DNA from: Psychrosphaera saromensis
GTDB taxonomy: Bacteria; Pseudomonadota; Gammaproteobacteria; Enterobacterales; Alteromonadaceae
Direction: 5' to 3'
Assembly: GCF_002954545.1 (NCBI RefSeq)
Contig: NZ_MSCH01000003.1
Span: forward strand, 744,001-808,000
DNA length: 64,000 nucleotides
A program made the translations under genes and the position numbers. Under the pieces are notes generated by a model, which was not told where the DNA came from, did not search any database, and saw nothing but the letters and a program-made list of their open reading frames with translations. Shown here one piece after another: positions 9,377 through 18,891 of this stretch; within the stretch, counting starts at the first letter, position 1; every line of letters begins with the position of its first letter.

Positions 9377-9415
9377 ACCCTGTTAGTTAGTGATTGGGCT
9401 ACAGGAGAAAGGAAT

Positions 9416-10978
9416 ATGCACAACATGAATCAAGACAAAGTCATTATTTTTGACACCACATTACGCGATGGCGAACAGGCGTTACGAGCCAGTTTAAGTA
9501 AACGTGAAAAACTGCAAATTGCCCACGCTATTGCCAAATTGGGTGTAGATGTAATGGAAGTTGGTTTTCCAGTTTCGTCCCCTGGTGACTTTGACGCAGT
9601 AAATAGCATAGCCGAACAAGTAAAAGGGCCAATTATATGTGGCTTAGCTCGAGCAATGGAAAAAGACATTATTGCTTGCGGTGAAGCGTTAGCGCCTGCT
9701 GAAAAGCGTCGTATCCATACCTTTATTGCTACCTCGCCAATTCATTTGGAACACAAGCTACAAAAAACCTTAGAGCAAGCCACTGAAATGGCCGTTAACG
9801 CGATTAAATTAGCCAAAACGTATACCGATGATGTTGAGTTCTCTTGTGAAGATGCTGGTCGTACTCCAGTTGCAGACTTAGCGTATGTAATAGAACGTGC
9901 AATTGACGCTGGTGCAACCACCATTAATATCCCAGACACAGTAGGTTATACAGAGCCAACTGAATTTGCTGAGATCATCTCTGGTATTAAAAATACAGTG
10001 CCAAATATCGATAAAGCGATTATTTCGGTGCATTGCCATAACGACTTAGGTTTAGCCGTCGCCAACAGTATTGCTGCAGTGCAAGCTGGCGCACGCCAAA
10101 TAGAATGTACAGTAAATGGTATTGGCGAACGCGCTGGTAACTGTGCATTGGAAGAAGTGGCAATGATATTACAAACCCGCAAAGAACGTTTTGGCGTGGA
10201 TACTAATATTAAGTCTGAAGAAATTTTCCGAACATCAAAATTAGTTAGCCAGCTTTGTAATATGCCAGTACAACAAAACAAAGCTATTGTGGGAGCTAAC
10301 GCATTTGCTCACTCTTCTGGTATTCATCAGGACGGTATTTTAAAAGCACAAAATACTTACGAGATCATGAAACCTGAACACATAGGCATGCAAAGTAATG
10401 AATTAAACTTAACGTCTCGTTCTGGCCGCCATGTTATTCAGCATCGTATGACTGAAATGGGTTATTCCGATAACGACTACAATTTGGATGATATTTACAG
10501 TGACTTCCTATTACTTGCCGATAAAAAAGGCCAAGTTCACGACTATGATTTAGAAGCTATTTTGTTTGATCAGCAATTAAAAGATGACTCTGATTATTAC
10601 AAATTAACCTCGTTACAAGGTTTGTCTAGCAACTCAGCAGTGAATACCACAACGGTTGGAGTTTCTATTGGTGGAGAAGATGCCATTTATAAAGCAGAAA
10701 CAGGTAATGGTCCAATTGAAGCGGCTTACAATGCTTTAAAACAAATGACCCACATTGACTTAAACATCATTGATTTTAAATTAAATTCAAAAGGTGAAGG
10801 TGGTGATGCAATTGGTCAAGTCGACATTATTGCGCAGTCTATGGGACGCAACTTCCATGGTACAGGCCTAGCTACCGACATTATTCACGCAGGCGTGAAA
10901 GCATATATTCACGTATTAAACTTAGTCCACCGCGCACAGCAAGTGGAAGAAATTAAAGAAAAACACCAAAGCATCTAA
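9416..10978 (+). CDS. leuA: 2-isopropylmalate synthase
   Basis: First committed step of leucine synthesis: acetyl-CoA plus 2-oxoisovalerate gives 2-isopropylmalate (cytosol). 520 aa, near the E. coli length. Catalytic TIM-barrel motifs [10 protein letters not shown] (residues 13-22), HCHNDLGLA and NGIGERAGN, then HSSGIHQDG in the linker and a C-terminal regulatory (LeuA-type) domain that normally binds leucine for feedback inhibition. ATG 9416 follows AGGAGAAAGG. First structural gene of leuABCD, downstream of the leader and attenuator. Confidence 0.97.
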   Translation: MHNMNQDKVIIFDTTLRDGEQALRASLSKREKLQIAHAIAKLGVDVMEVGFPVSSPGDFDAVNSIAEQVKGPIICGLARAMEKDIIACGEALAPAEKRRIHTFIATSPIHLEHKLQKTLEQATEMAVNAIKLAKTYTDDVEFSCEDAGRTPVADLAYVIERAIDAGATTINIPDTVGYTEPTEFAEIISGIKNTVPNIDKAIISVHCHNDLGLAVANSIAAVQAGARQIECTVNGIGERAGNCALEEVAMILQTRKERFGVDTNIKSEEIFRTSKLVSQLCNMPVQQNKAIVGANAFAHSSGIHQDGILKAQNTYEIMKPEHIGMQSNELNLTSRSGRHVIQHRMTEMGYSDNDYNLDDIYSDFLLLADKKGQVHDYDLEAILFDQQLKDDSDYYKLTSLQGLSSNSAVNTTTVGVSIGGEDAIYKAETGNGPIEAAYNALKQMTHIDLNIIDFKLNSKGEGGDAIGQVDIIAQSMGRNFHGTGLATDIIHAGVKAYIHVLNLVHRAQQVEEIKEKHQSI

Positions 10979-11008
10979 AAAGATGCGGTAAAAAACATTG
11001 GGAAATGA

Positions 11009-12082
<1,074 letters not shown>

Positions 12083-12100
12083 ATGAGTGTGGGAAAGAAA

Positions 12101-13510
12101 ATGGCACAAACATTATACGAAAAAATCTGGGACGCACATTTTGTCGCAGAATTATCCGGCGATACTAATTTAATTTATATCGACCGACATTTAGTTCATG
12201 AAGTAACCTCACCGCAAGCGTTTGCGGGTTTGCGTGAAAAAAATCGCCCAGTGCATCGTTTAGATAAAACCTTTGCCACTATGGATCACAACGTGTCTAC
12301 CCAAGTGCGTTCATTTGAAGCGGCGGGTGAAACATCACGTAAACAGTTAGAAGCATTGGCTAAAAACTGTAAAGAATTTGGCGTTACCTTATTTGACTTA
12401 AACCATGAAAACCAAGGTATTGTTCACGTTATTGGTCCAGAGTTAGGCATTACGTTACCGGGTCATACTATTGTTTGTGGTGACTCACATACTGCAACAC
12501 ATGGTGCTTTTGGTGCGTTAGCCTTTGGTATTGGAACATCTGAAGTGGAACATGTATTAGCCACTCAAACCCTACAACAGAAAAAAGCCAAGTCATTAAA
12601 GATTGAAGTTAACGGTCCATTACGTGCCGACATTACTGCTAAAGATGTAATTTTAGCGGTTATAGAAATTTTAGGTACGGCAGGCGGTACAGGTTATGTT
12701 GCAGAGTTTTGTGGACAAGCCATTGAAGAATTATCAATGGAAGGCCGCATGACCTTATGCAACATGGCGATTGAAATGGGCGCTAAAGCCGGATTAGTGG
12801 CACCAGATCAAGTCACCTTTGATTATGTTGAAGGTAAAGTCTATTCACCTAAAAACACTGCAGAACGTAATGATTTTGATGATGCCGTAGCGTATTGGAA
12901 AACATTAAAAACCGACGACGGTGCAGTGTTCGACCACACAATTACCTTACACACAGACAACATCATTCCAAAAGTAACTTGGGGCACAAGCCCAGAACAA
13001 GTAGTGAGTGTTGATGCTAAAGTGCCAAACCCAGATAAAGAACCAGACTTAGTAAAAGCAGATGCGATTCGTCGTGCCATTGCTTACATGGGCTTAGAAG
13101 CTGATCAGGCGATTACTGACATTAAAATAAACACTGTGTTTATCGGTTCTTGTACTAACTCTCGTATTGAAGATATACGTGCAGCGGCTGAAATTACTAA
13201 AGGTAAAAATGTAGCAGCAGGTGTCAGAGCGTTAGTAGTACCGGGTTCTATGCGAGTAAAAGCGCAAGCGGAACAAGAAGGGTTAGATCAAGTATTTAAA
13301 CAGGCTGGTTTTGAATGGCGCGAGCCAGGTTGTTCAATGTGTTTAGCCATGAACGACGATAGGTTAGAACCGGGTGAGAGATGTGCATCAACATCCAACC
13401 GTAACTTTGAAGGTCGTCAAGGTAAAGGCAGTCGTACACATTTAGTCAGCCCTGCAATGGCCGCCGCGGCTGCGATTGCTGGTCACTTTGTTGATATTAG
13501 AAAAGGGTAA
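12101..13510 (+). CDS. leuC: 3-isopropylmalate dehydratase large subunit
   Basis: Large subunit of isopropylmalate isomerase, a 4Fe-4S aconitase-family enzyme acting with LeuD. 469 aa from ATG 12101 ([11 protein letters not shown]), preferred to the in-frame ATG at 12083 because LeuC proteins begin with this sequence and GGGAAAG precedes it. Cluster cysteines are in [13 protein letters not shown] and [22 protein letters not shown] and [13 protein letters not shown] are also conserved. Confidence 0.97.
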   Translation: MAQTLYEKIWDAHFVAELSGDTNLIYIDRHLVHEVTSPQAFAGLREKNRPVHRLDKTFATMDHNVSTQVRSFEAAGETSRKQLEALAKNCKEFGVTLFDLNHENQGIVHVIGPELGITLPGHTIVCGDSHTATHGAFGALAFGIGTSEVEHVLATQTLQQKKAKSLKIEVNGPLRADITAKDVILAVIEILGTAGGTGYVAEFCGQAIEELSMEGRMTLCNMAIEMGAKAGLVAPDQVTFDYVEGKVYSPKNTAERNDFDDAVAYWKTLKTDDGAVFDHTITLHTDNIIPKVTWGTSPEQVVSVDAKVPNPDKEPDLVKADAIRRAIAYMGLEADQAITDIKINTVFIGSCTNSRIEDIRAAAEITKGKNVAAGVRALVVPGSMRVKAQAEQEGLDQVFKQAGFEWREPGCSMCLAMNDDRLEPGERCASTSNRNFEGRQGKGSRTHLVSPAMAAAAAIAGHFVDIRKG

Positions 13511-13520
13511 GGGGAACATA

Positions 13521-14141
13521 ATGTCAGATGCTATTTTAAATCAGGACGTGTTTCATAAGGGTTTAGTCTGCCCATTAGATAAAAACAACGTAGATACCGA
13601 TCAGATCATTCCAAAGCAGTTTTTAACCTCGGTTGAACGCAGCGGTTTTGATAAAGCATTATTTTATGATTGGCGCTATTTAAGTGACGACACACCAAAC
13701 CCAGAGTTTGTTTTAAACTTCCCACAATACAAAGGCGCGAGCATTTTATTAACTCGTGAGAACTTTGGCTGTGGTTCAAGCCGCGAACATGCGCCTTGGG
13801 CATTAAAACAATATGGTTTCCAAATTGTGATTGCTCCTAGCTTTGCTGATATTTTTTATAACAACTGTATCAACAACCAAATTTTACCCGCCAAGTTACC
13901 TGAAGCCTCTATAGATAAGCTATTCAGCTTGTGCCAGACACAAGAGCAAGTGGATATGGTTGTCGACCTAAAAGGCCAACAACTACTTATAGAGGGTGAA
14001 TCGCCTATAGCATTTGAAATTGCAGCCGATGTAAAAGATAGACTGCTAAAAAACTTAGACTTTATAGGTGTAACTGAAGAATTCTCTGAACAGATAAAAA
14101 CGTTTGAAGACAAACTATCAGCCTCCCGCCCTTGGCAGTAA
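13521..14141 (+). CDS. leuD: 3-isopropylmalate dehydratase small subunit
   Basis: Small subunit carrying the substrate-recognition loop of isopropylmalate isomerase. 206 aa from ATG 13521, which has AAGGGG upstream; the frame extends upstream into leuC but that start would overlap it. Motifs: [32 protein letters not shown] and [12 protein letters not shown]. Last gene of the leu operon. Confidence 0.97.
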   Translation: MSDAILNQDVFHKGLVCPLDKNNVDTDQIIPKQFLTSVERSGFDKALFYDWRYLSDDTPNPEFVLNFPQYKGASILLTRENFGCGSSREHAPWALKQYGFQIVIAPSFADIFYNNCINNQILPAKLPEASIDKLFSLCQTQEQVDMVVDLKGQQLLIEGESPIAFEIAADVKDRLLKNLDFIGVTEEFSEQIKTFEDKLSASRPWQ

Positions 14142-14206
14142 CCGCTTAATTATTATTAGGTTTTGATAAACCTGAAAATAACACCCAGTTTGTTTCCTTG
14201 GTATTC

Positions 14207-14236
14207 GCCGCTACAATTTGTAGCGGCTTTTTTTTG
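14207..14236 (+). terminator. leu operon terminator
   Basis: GCCGCTACA (14207-14215), loop ATT, TGTAGCGGC (14219-14227), then eight or more T, 66 bp past the leuD stop. Confidence 0.9.
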
Positions 14237-14690
14237 CCTACAGGATGTAGGCATGCCCGATGCACATGGATGTGCAAAGAGGGTATCGGGACAGTAAGTA
14301 CAACTCGAGCAGTCCATAATCCCCTGATGTATCAGCTTCGTGTGCAAGTTTTGACTGATCTCAAATGAACTCAAGATGGACGTAGAATAGCGGTATAATG
14401 TTTACTGTACATATTCGACAATGCTGTTTAAAAAAGGCGATCTTATTTTCATTTACCTTACCTATAAAGCTGTGATTATATCCAGAACTTGTCGATTTCC
14501 TACCAAGTCAAGAAAACAGGAATAATGCCTAACTTTGGGGAAACACAAAAACACGAATTGTTACGCAACAAAGGTGTAGTAAATGATGTAGAGATTTGTT
14601 ACTAATAATAAATAAGAGGAAACGCGTTGTCAGAAACTTAGGCAATCGTCCTCTGATTAAATTGTTATGCTGACTTAGCTCGGAGTATAA
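14237..14690. other. Intergenic stretch before the DinB-like gene
   Basis: About 450 bp with no supportable gene. It holds GCCTAAC at about 14527 and GTTATGC at about 14664, the latter some 20 bp before the next ATG; these resemble integron attC core sequences but convincing inner L boxes were not found. No promoter stands out. Confidence 0.4.
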
Positions 14691-15233
14691 ATGAACCTAT
14701 TGAGTCATTTCATTTTGATGGCAGATTATAATCACAGAATGAACATTCAGTTTTCTAATGTTATAGATAATTTGAGTGAAGAAATTACTAACGAAGATTT
14801 AGGAGCATATTTCACCTCTATAATGGGAACTCTTAATCATATATTAGTTGGTGATATCATTTGGCTATCAAGATTTTCTACACATTCAAAAAATTATCTA
14901 GCTCTAAAAAGTATACTTGAACTACCTAAACCAAATGGACTAAACGATATGATTTTTCCAGAGTTTAGCTCATTCAAAATAGCACGTGAAAAAGTAGATT
15001 TATCATTATCTAATTGGCTTATGAGTGAAGCTGATGCAAATGACTTCACTAAAAACTTAGAATATTCCAATACAAAAGGTATTATCAGTATTCGTAATTT
15101 TGGTGAGTTACTTAGTCATTTATTTAATCACCAAACACATCATCGAGGTCAATTATCTACTTTGTTAAATCAACAAGGACTTGATGTGGGAGTTACTGAT
15201 TTCTTAATAGAGATCCCCGAAATGTCAGCATAA
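14691..15233 (+). CDS. DinB-family protein
   Basis: 180 aa, all-helical DinB/YfiT-like fold expected. Metal-site histidines are visible in GTLNHILVGDIIW (helix 2) and in HLFNHQTHHRGQLSTLL (C-terminal helix), the typical DinB pattern of one His followed by a His-x3-His pair. Family members include thiol transferases and stress proteins; the role here is unknown. ATG 14691 is 18 bp after a GTTATGC motif with CGGAG as a likely ribosome site. DinB-like genes are frequent in mobile gene cassettes, which fits this accessory region. Confidence 0.75.
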   Translation: MNLLSHFILMADYNHRMNIQFSNVIDNLSEEITNEDLGAYFTSIMGTLNHILVGDIIWLSRFSTHSKNYLALKSILELPKPNGLNDMIFPEFSSFKIAREKVDLSLSNWLMSEADANDFTKNLEYSNTKGIISIRNFGELLSHLFNHQTHHRGQLSTLLNQQGLDVGVTDFLIEIPEMSA

Positions 15234-15246
15234 AAAACTATAACAA

Positions 15247-15265
15247 GGCCACCCACCTTAATTTG
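15247..15265. repeat. REP-like left-end repeat, isolated copy (R1)
   Basis: GGCCACCCACCTTAATTTG, the same 19-base core as the left ends of the transposase copies further right. It is flanked by ATAACAA and (overlapping) TTGTTAT, an inverted repeat, just after the DinB-like gene. Confidence 0.75.
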
Positions 15266-15487
15266 TTATATCATTACACTAGCGGAGTTCTATTTTCTTC
15301 GAAAGAAGACATGGAAGCACTACTTTATAGAGGAAGCTGAAGGCTCTAAGTAGTGTAGTTATAAAAAGCTGTTCAAGAGAGATAAACAACAGTTGTCTAT
15401 TTCGCTCACATTATAGCCAACTACAATTTGCCCGTTTACAGGGCGTTAGGCATCAACCAAGAGTCAACATCGGATATTCAAATTATT

Positions 15488-16129
15488 ATGTCAGCCATAG
15501 AAAGATATAAGGTTGAGAAATTGAATGATCAATTTACTCAAACCACACGAACTGTTAGACGAAATTTGTTAATTGCATCATCAATTGCTATAGCACTATC
15601 TGTAGAAGGAATGAAATTTAAGAGTTTTTTCGGGATTGACTTTACTGACCAGGCAACAGCGGTACTTGCAATAGGCGCCATATCATTAATTGCATTCTAT
15701 GAGTTTTTTTCGTTCTTAACATACGGTGTAATTGATCATCGCTCTTGGGTTTTAAAAGCGAATTCTATCTTCTATAGTCACTCTGATTATAATCATATTG
15801 ATATCAGAAAGAAGTTACAGTCTATAGATGATCAACTTGGGTACATCAGAGGAAAAATGTCTTCCGATGATGACTCTGTTGTCAACGCAATTAAGAGTCA
15901 AGCTGGAGTAATTGATCGTGTAGTTATCGATGTTGAATCCAATATAACAACGTTCCTAAAAGATCTAGCTAAATTTAGAAGTCAAATGAATGCTTTAAAC
16001 TACATGCAACTTGGGCGTATTTATCTTCTCGACTGGGGTGTTCCTTTATTCATGGGTTTTTTTAGTTTTTATGTAAACTTAGAATCAATGAAAATATTCA
16101 CCCGCACTGTATTTGGGGCTGCTGCCTAA
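15488..16129 (+). CDS. unknown membrane protein with three hydrophobic segments
   Basis: 213 aa from ATG 15488; I do not recognise the family. Two hydrophobic segments lie at about residues 26-42 (LLIASSIAIALSVEGM) and 57-79 (ATAVLAIGAISLIAFYEFFSF), then a polar, possibly coiled 95-residue part, and a third segment near 190-205 (WGVPLFMGFFSFYV). The longer frame from TTG 15428 would read through GCGTTAGGC, so it was not used. Flanked on both sides by transposase-derived repeats. Confidence 0.55.
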   Translation: MSAIERYKVEKLNDQFTQTTRTVRRNLLIASSIAIALSVEGMKFKSFFGIDFTDQATAVLAIGAISLIAFYEFFSFLTYGVIDHRSWVLKANSIFYSHSDYNHIDIRKKLQSIDDQLGYIRGKMSSDDDSVVNAIKSQAGVIDRVVIDVESNITTFLKDLAKFRSQMNALNYMQLGRIYLLDWGVPLFMGFFSFYVNLESMKIFTRTVFGAAA

Positions 16130-16145
16130 TAATAGCGACTTAAAA

Positions 16146-16305
16146 GGCCATATATAATTCTTTTAAACACTTAACATGGCCACCCACCTTAATTTGACAG
16201 TTATTTACACTTATTGACACTTAACATGGCCACCCACTTTAATTTCGCTATATTTAGCTTCTTTAAAATAGAGTATAGACTTAAAAGGCCACCCACCTTA
16301 ATTTG
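16146..16305. repeat. Tandem truncated left ends of the transposase element (R2-R4)
   Basis: Left-end cores start at 16178, 16228 and 16287, each preceded by CTTAACAT or CTTAAAA; a stub AAAAGGCCA is at 16143-16150. The first two copies are cut after 50 and 59 bp by the next copy. Sequence after the core reads GACAGTTATTTA in R2 and R4 but diverges in R3. Confidence 0.85.
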
Positions 16306-16364
16306 ACAGTTATTTAAACTGCACTAAACTCAAATGTACCTATATTGGCACATTGAGTTTACTT

Positions 16365-16409
16365 ATGCCCAGACCAAGAAAGGGAAATTTAAAAGGCCAC
16401 CCACCTTAA
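16365..16409 (+). pseudogene. Transposase remnant, first six codons only
   Basis: ATG CCC AGA CCA AGA AAG (MPRPRK) identical to the start of the two large copies, then cut at 16381 and joined to GGAAATTTAAAA and the next left end (GGCC at 16395), giving a stop after 14 codons. It is copy R4 of the element, of which only 108 bp remain. Confidence 0.8.
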
Positions 16410-16473
16410 TTTGACAGTTATGTAATCTGCACTAAACTCATTTGTACCTATATTGATACATTTGAATTTACTT

Positions 16474-17349
16474 ATGCCCAGACCAAGAAAGAGTCAAATC
16501 AGTTTAACTGATACACCTTACTACCACTGCATCTCACGTTGTGTCCGTAGAGCCTTTTTGTGCGGAAAAGACAAACAAACGCACCAATCTTATGAGCATA
16601 GAAGACAATGGGTAGAAGATAAGCTGTTATTTCTCCCCCAAGTATTTGCCATTGAAGTCTGTGCTTATGCAGTAATGAGTAACCATACTCACCTTGTATT
16701 GCATGTAAATGAACAACAAACACTAAGCTGGGATACAACTCAAGTGTTAACGCGTTGGCATAAAGTATTTAAAGGAACGCTACTTACAAAAAAGTACCTA
16801 TCTTTACCAGAAAATGAACTTGATACACTAAGCCAATCAGAGTTATTAACCATAGAGCAAACAGCCCAAGTGTATAAACAACGCTTAATGGACATAAGTT
16901 GGTTTATGCGTGTATTAAATGAAAGTATCGCTAGGGAGGCTAATAAAGAAGATAACTGCACTGGCCGATTCTGGGAGGGGCGTTTTAAATGCCAAGCTCT
17001 ACTAGATGAAGCGGCATTAATATCTTGCATGGCTTATGTGGATTTAAACCCAGTAAGAGCCAAAATGGCAAGCACACCAGAAACATCAGACTATACAAGC
17101 ATAAAACAACGTATTCATCACACTCTTAGCCAAACACAATCAACTCAAAATAATACACAAACCCAACAACCAAGTACATTACAGTCATTTGTAGGCAACC
17201 CAAGAAAAGACATGCCTAATGGTATTCCATTTGACCTAAAAGAATACATTGAATTAGTAGATATAACTGGCAAATGTATAAGAGAAGACAAAGCAGGTCA
17301 TATAAGCGTACTTAACATGGCCACCCACCTTAATTTGACAGTTATTTAA
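16474..17349 (+). CDS. REP-associated Y1 transposase, 3'-truncated copy
   Basis: HUH single-strand transposase of the IS200/REP-associated (Y1_Tnp) family. Start ATG 16474 (MPRPRK), not TTG-type 16453. HUH motif in MSNHTHLVLHV; the candidate catalytic Tyr lies in AYVDLNPVRA. Sequence matches the second copy until 17308, where a new left end (CTTAACATGGCC) interrupts it; the last 14 residues are encoded by that left end and the native 60-residue C-terminus is lost. 291 aa. Probably not a functional full-length protein, though the catalytic region is intact. Confidence 0.8.
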   Translation: MPRPRKSQISLTDTPYYHCISRCVRRAFLCGKDKQTHQSYEHRRQWVEDKLLFLPQVFAIEVCAYAVMSNHTHLVLHVNEQQTLSWDTTQVLTRWHKVFKGTLLTKKYLSLPENELDTLSQSELLTIEQTAQVYKQRLMDISWFMRVLNESIAREANKEDNCTGRFWEGRFKCQALLDEAALISCMAYVDLNPVRAKMASTPETSDYTSIKQRIHHTLSQTQSTQNNTQTQQPSTLQSFVGNPRKDMPNGIPFDLKEYIELVDITGKCIREDKAGHISVLNMATHLNLTVI

Positions 17350-17397
17350 ACTGCACTAAACTCATTTGTACCTATATTGATACATTTGAATTTACTT
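17319..17397. repeat. Left end of the second large transposase copy (R6)
   Basis: GGCCACCCACCTTAATTTG then GACAGTTATTTAAACTGC and a spacer up to the ATG at 17398. Nearly identical to the left end at 16395-16473 (two differences near GTTATGTAATC). Offset between the two copies is 924 bp. Confidence 0.9.
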
Positions 17398-18417
17398 ATG
17401 CCCAGACCAAGAAAGAGTCAAATCAGTTTAACTGATACACCTTACTACCACTGCATCTCACGCTGTGTCCGTAGAGCCTTTTTGTGCGGGGAAGATAAAC
17501 AAACTCACCAATCTTATGAGCACAGAAGAAAATGGGTAGAAGATAAACTGTTATTTCTCCCCCAAGTCTTTGCCATTGAAGTATGTGCGTATTCGGTAAT
17601 GAGCAACCACACTCACGTTGTTCTACACATCAATGAACAACAAGCGCTTAACTGGGATACAACAGAAGTGTTAATACGCTGGCATAAAGTATTTAAAGGC
17701 ACATTACTCACACAAAAATATTTATCATTACCAGAAAATGAACTTGATACATTAAGTCAGTCAGAATTACTAACCATAGAGCAAACAGCCCAAGTGTATA
17801 AGCAACGCTTAATGAACATAAGTTGGTTTATGCGTGTATTAAATGAAAGTATCGCTAGGGAGGCTAATAAAGAAGATAACTGCACTGGCCGATTCTGGGA
17901 AGGGCGTTTTAAATGCCAAGCTCTACTAGATGAAGCGGCATTAATATCTTGCATGGCTTATGTGGATTTAAACCCAGTAAGAGCCAAAATGGCAAGCACA
18001 CCAGAAACATCAGACTATACAAGCATAAAACAACGTATTCATCACACTCTTAGCCAAACACAATCAACTCAAAATAATACACAAACCCAACAACCAAGTA
18101 CATTACAGTCATTTGTAGGCAACCCAAGAAAAGACATGCCTAATGGTATTCCATTTGACCTAAAAGAATACATTGAATTAGTAGATATAACTGGCAAATG
18201 TATAAGAGAAGACAAAGCAGGTCATATAAGCGAAAACTTACCCAATATACTCACGCGCTTAAATATCAGCGAAGATAATTGGCTTACTATTACAAAACAA
18301 TTCAGCAAAGTATTTCACGGTGCTGTAGGACACGAACATGTGTTACAAAACTTCAGTAATAACCAACAACTAAAACGACGGCCAAATCTATCAAGTTGCA
18401 AAAGGTTATTCGCTTAG
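17398..18417 (+). CDS. REP-associated Y1 transposase, full-length copy
   Basis: 339 aa. Start MPRPRK at ATG 17398. Motifs: YYHCISRCVRRAFLCG near residue 16, HUH at 71-73 (NHTHVVLH), NEDNCTGRFWEGRFKCQALL-type region (about 158-177) and AYVDLNPVRA with candidate catalytic Y188. These proteins nick and join single-stranded REP hairpins. Longer than the enterobacterial REP transposases (about 165-220 aa) because of a C-terminal extension. Middle third differs from the first copy by roughly one base in eight, while the last 331 shared bases are identical. Confidence 0.88.
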   Translation: MPRPRKSQISLTDTPYYHCISRCVRRAFLCGEDKQTHQSYEHRRKWVEDKLLFLPQVFAIEVCAYSVMSNHTHVVLHINEQQALNWDTTEVLIRWHKVFKGTLLTQKYLSLPENELDTLSQSELLTIEQTAQVYKQRLMNISWFMRVLNESIAREANKEDNCTGRFWEGRFKCQALLDEAALISCMAYVDLNPVRAKMASTPETSDYTSIKQRIHHTLSQTQSTQNNTQTQQPSTLQSFVGNPRKDMPNGIPFDLKEYIELVDITGKCIREDKAGHISENLPNILTRLNISEDNWLTITKQFSKVFHGAVGHEHVLQNFSNNQQLKRRPNLSSCKRLFA

Positions 18418-18891
18418 CATTAGCTTAAATTCCAACGATATCAAAGTAAAAAGCACAAATCAGAACCTCTGAGATAACCGCATATCTAACTTTTATTCAA
18501 AACGCTAAAAAAACAAAAATCGTCTGTATAAACATAACCTCAAGTATAAAACCCAACTCTAAATCATAAAAAAAGATAATAACTAACACACCATTTACAA
18601 AGTTAAATAGTTTCATTTAAAGTGGGTGGCTTAGTTAAAAAACCTGCAGTAACCCACCTTCCTGCTTTTTTGTTTTTACCCACCTCATTCTCATTTAAAG
18701 TGGGTGGCATAATTAAAAAAATCTGTTGAGTTAATGCGCTCGAATTTCCTAGCTTACAAATTCCGTCGGTTTAATTTAAAGTAGATGGTGAGTTTGATTT
18801 GATTAAATCCCCCTAAAAGGACACTTGGTTCAAATCATATAATGTACAACGAAATGCATAGGCCGTACTAAGGTCAATAATAAGGGCAATA
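18418..18891. other. Non-coding tail of the transposase region
   Basis: 474 bp without a gene. It contains the right-end repeats described separately and AT-rich filler between them; AAGGGC before the next ATG is that gene's ribosome site. No convincing promoter was identified. Confidence 0.5.
18617..18790. repeat. Right-end inverted REP-like repeats of the transposase element
   Basis: TTAAAGTGGGTGGC occurs at 18617-18630 and 18695-18708, the reverse complement of the left-end core GCCACCCACTTTAA; a degenerate copy (TTAAAGTAGATGGTG) is near 18776-18790. Thus the element is bounded by inverted versions of one motif. A terminator-like 35-bp sequence (18646-18680) sits between the two perfect ones. 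Confidence 0.75.

Noticed and set aside
13476-13520. Upstream extension of leuD into leuC
   Set aside because: ATG 13521 has AAGGGG upstream and gives the usual LeuD start; the extension would overlap leuC without support.
16130-18890. Whole region as an integrated phage or conventional insertion sequence
   Set aside because: No capsid, integrase, DDE transposase or terminal target-site duplication seen; the Y1 transposase and REP-like ends explain the repeats better.
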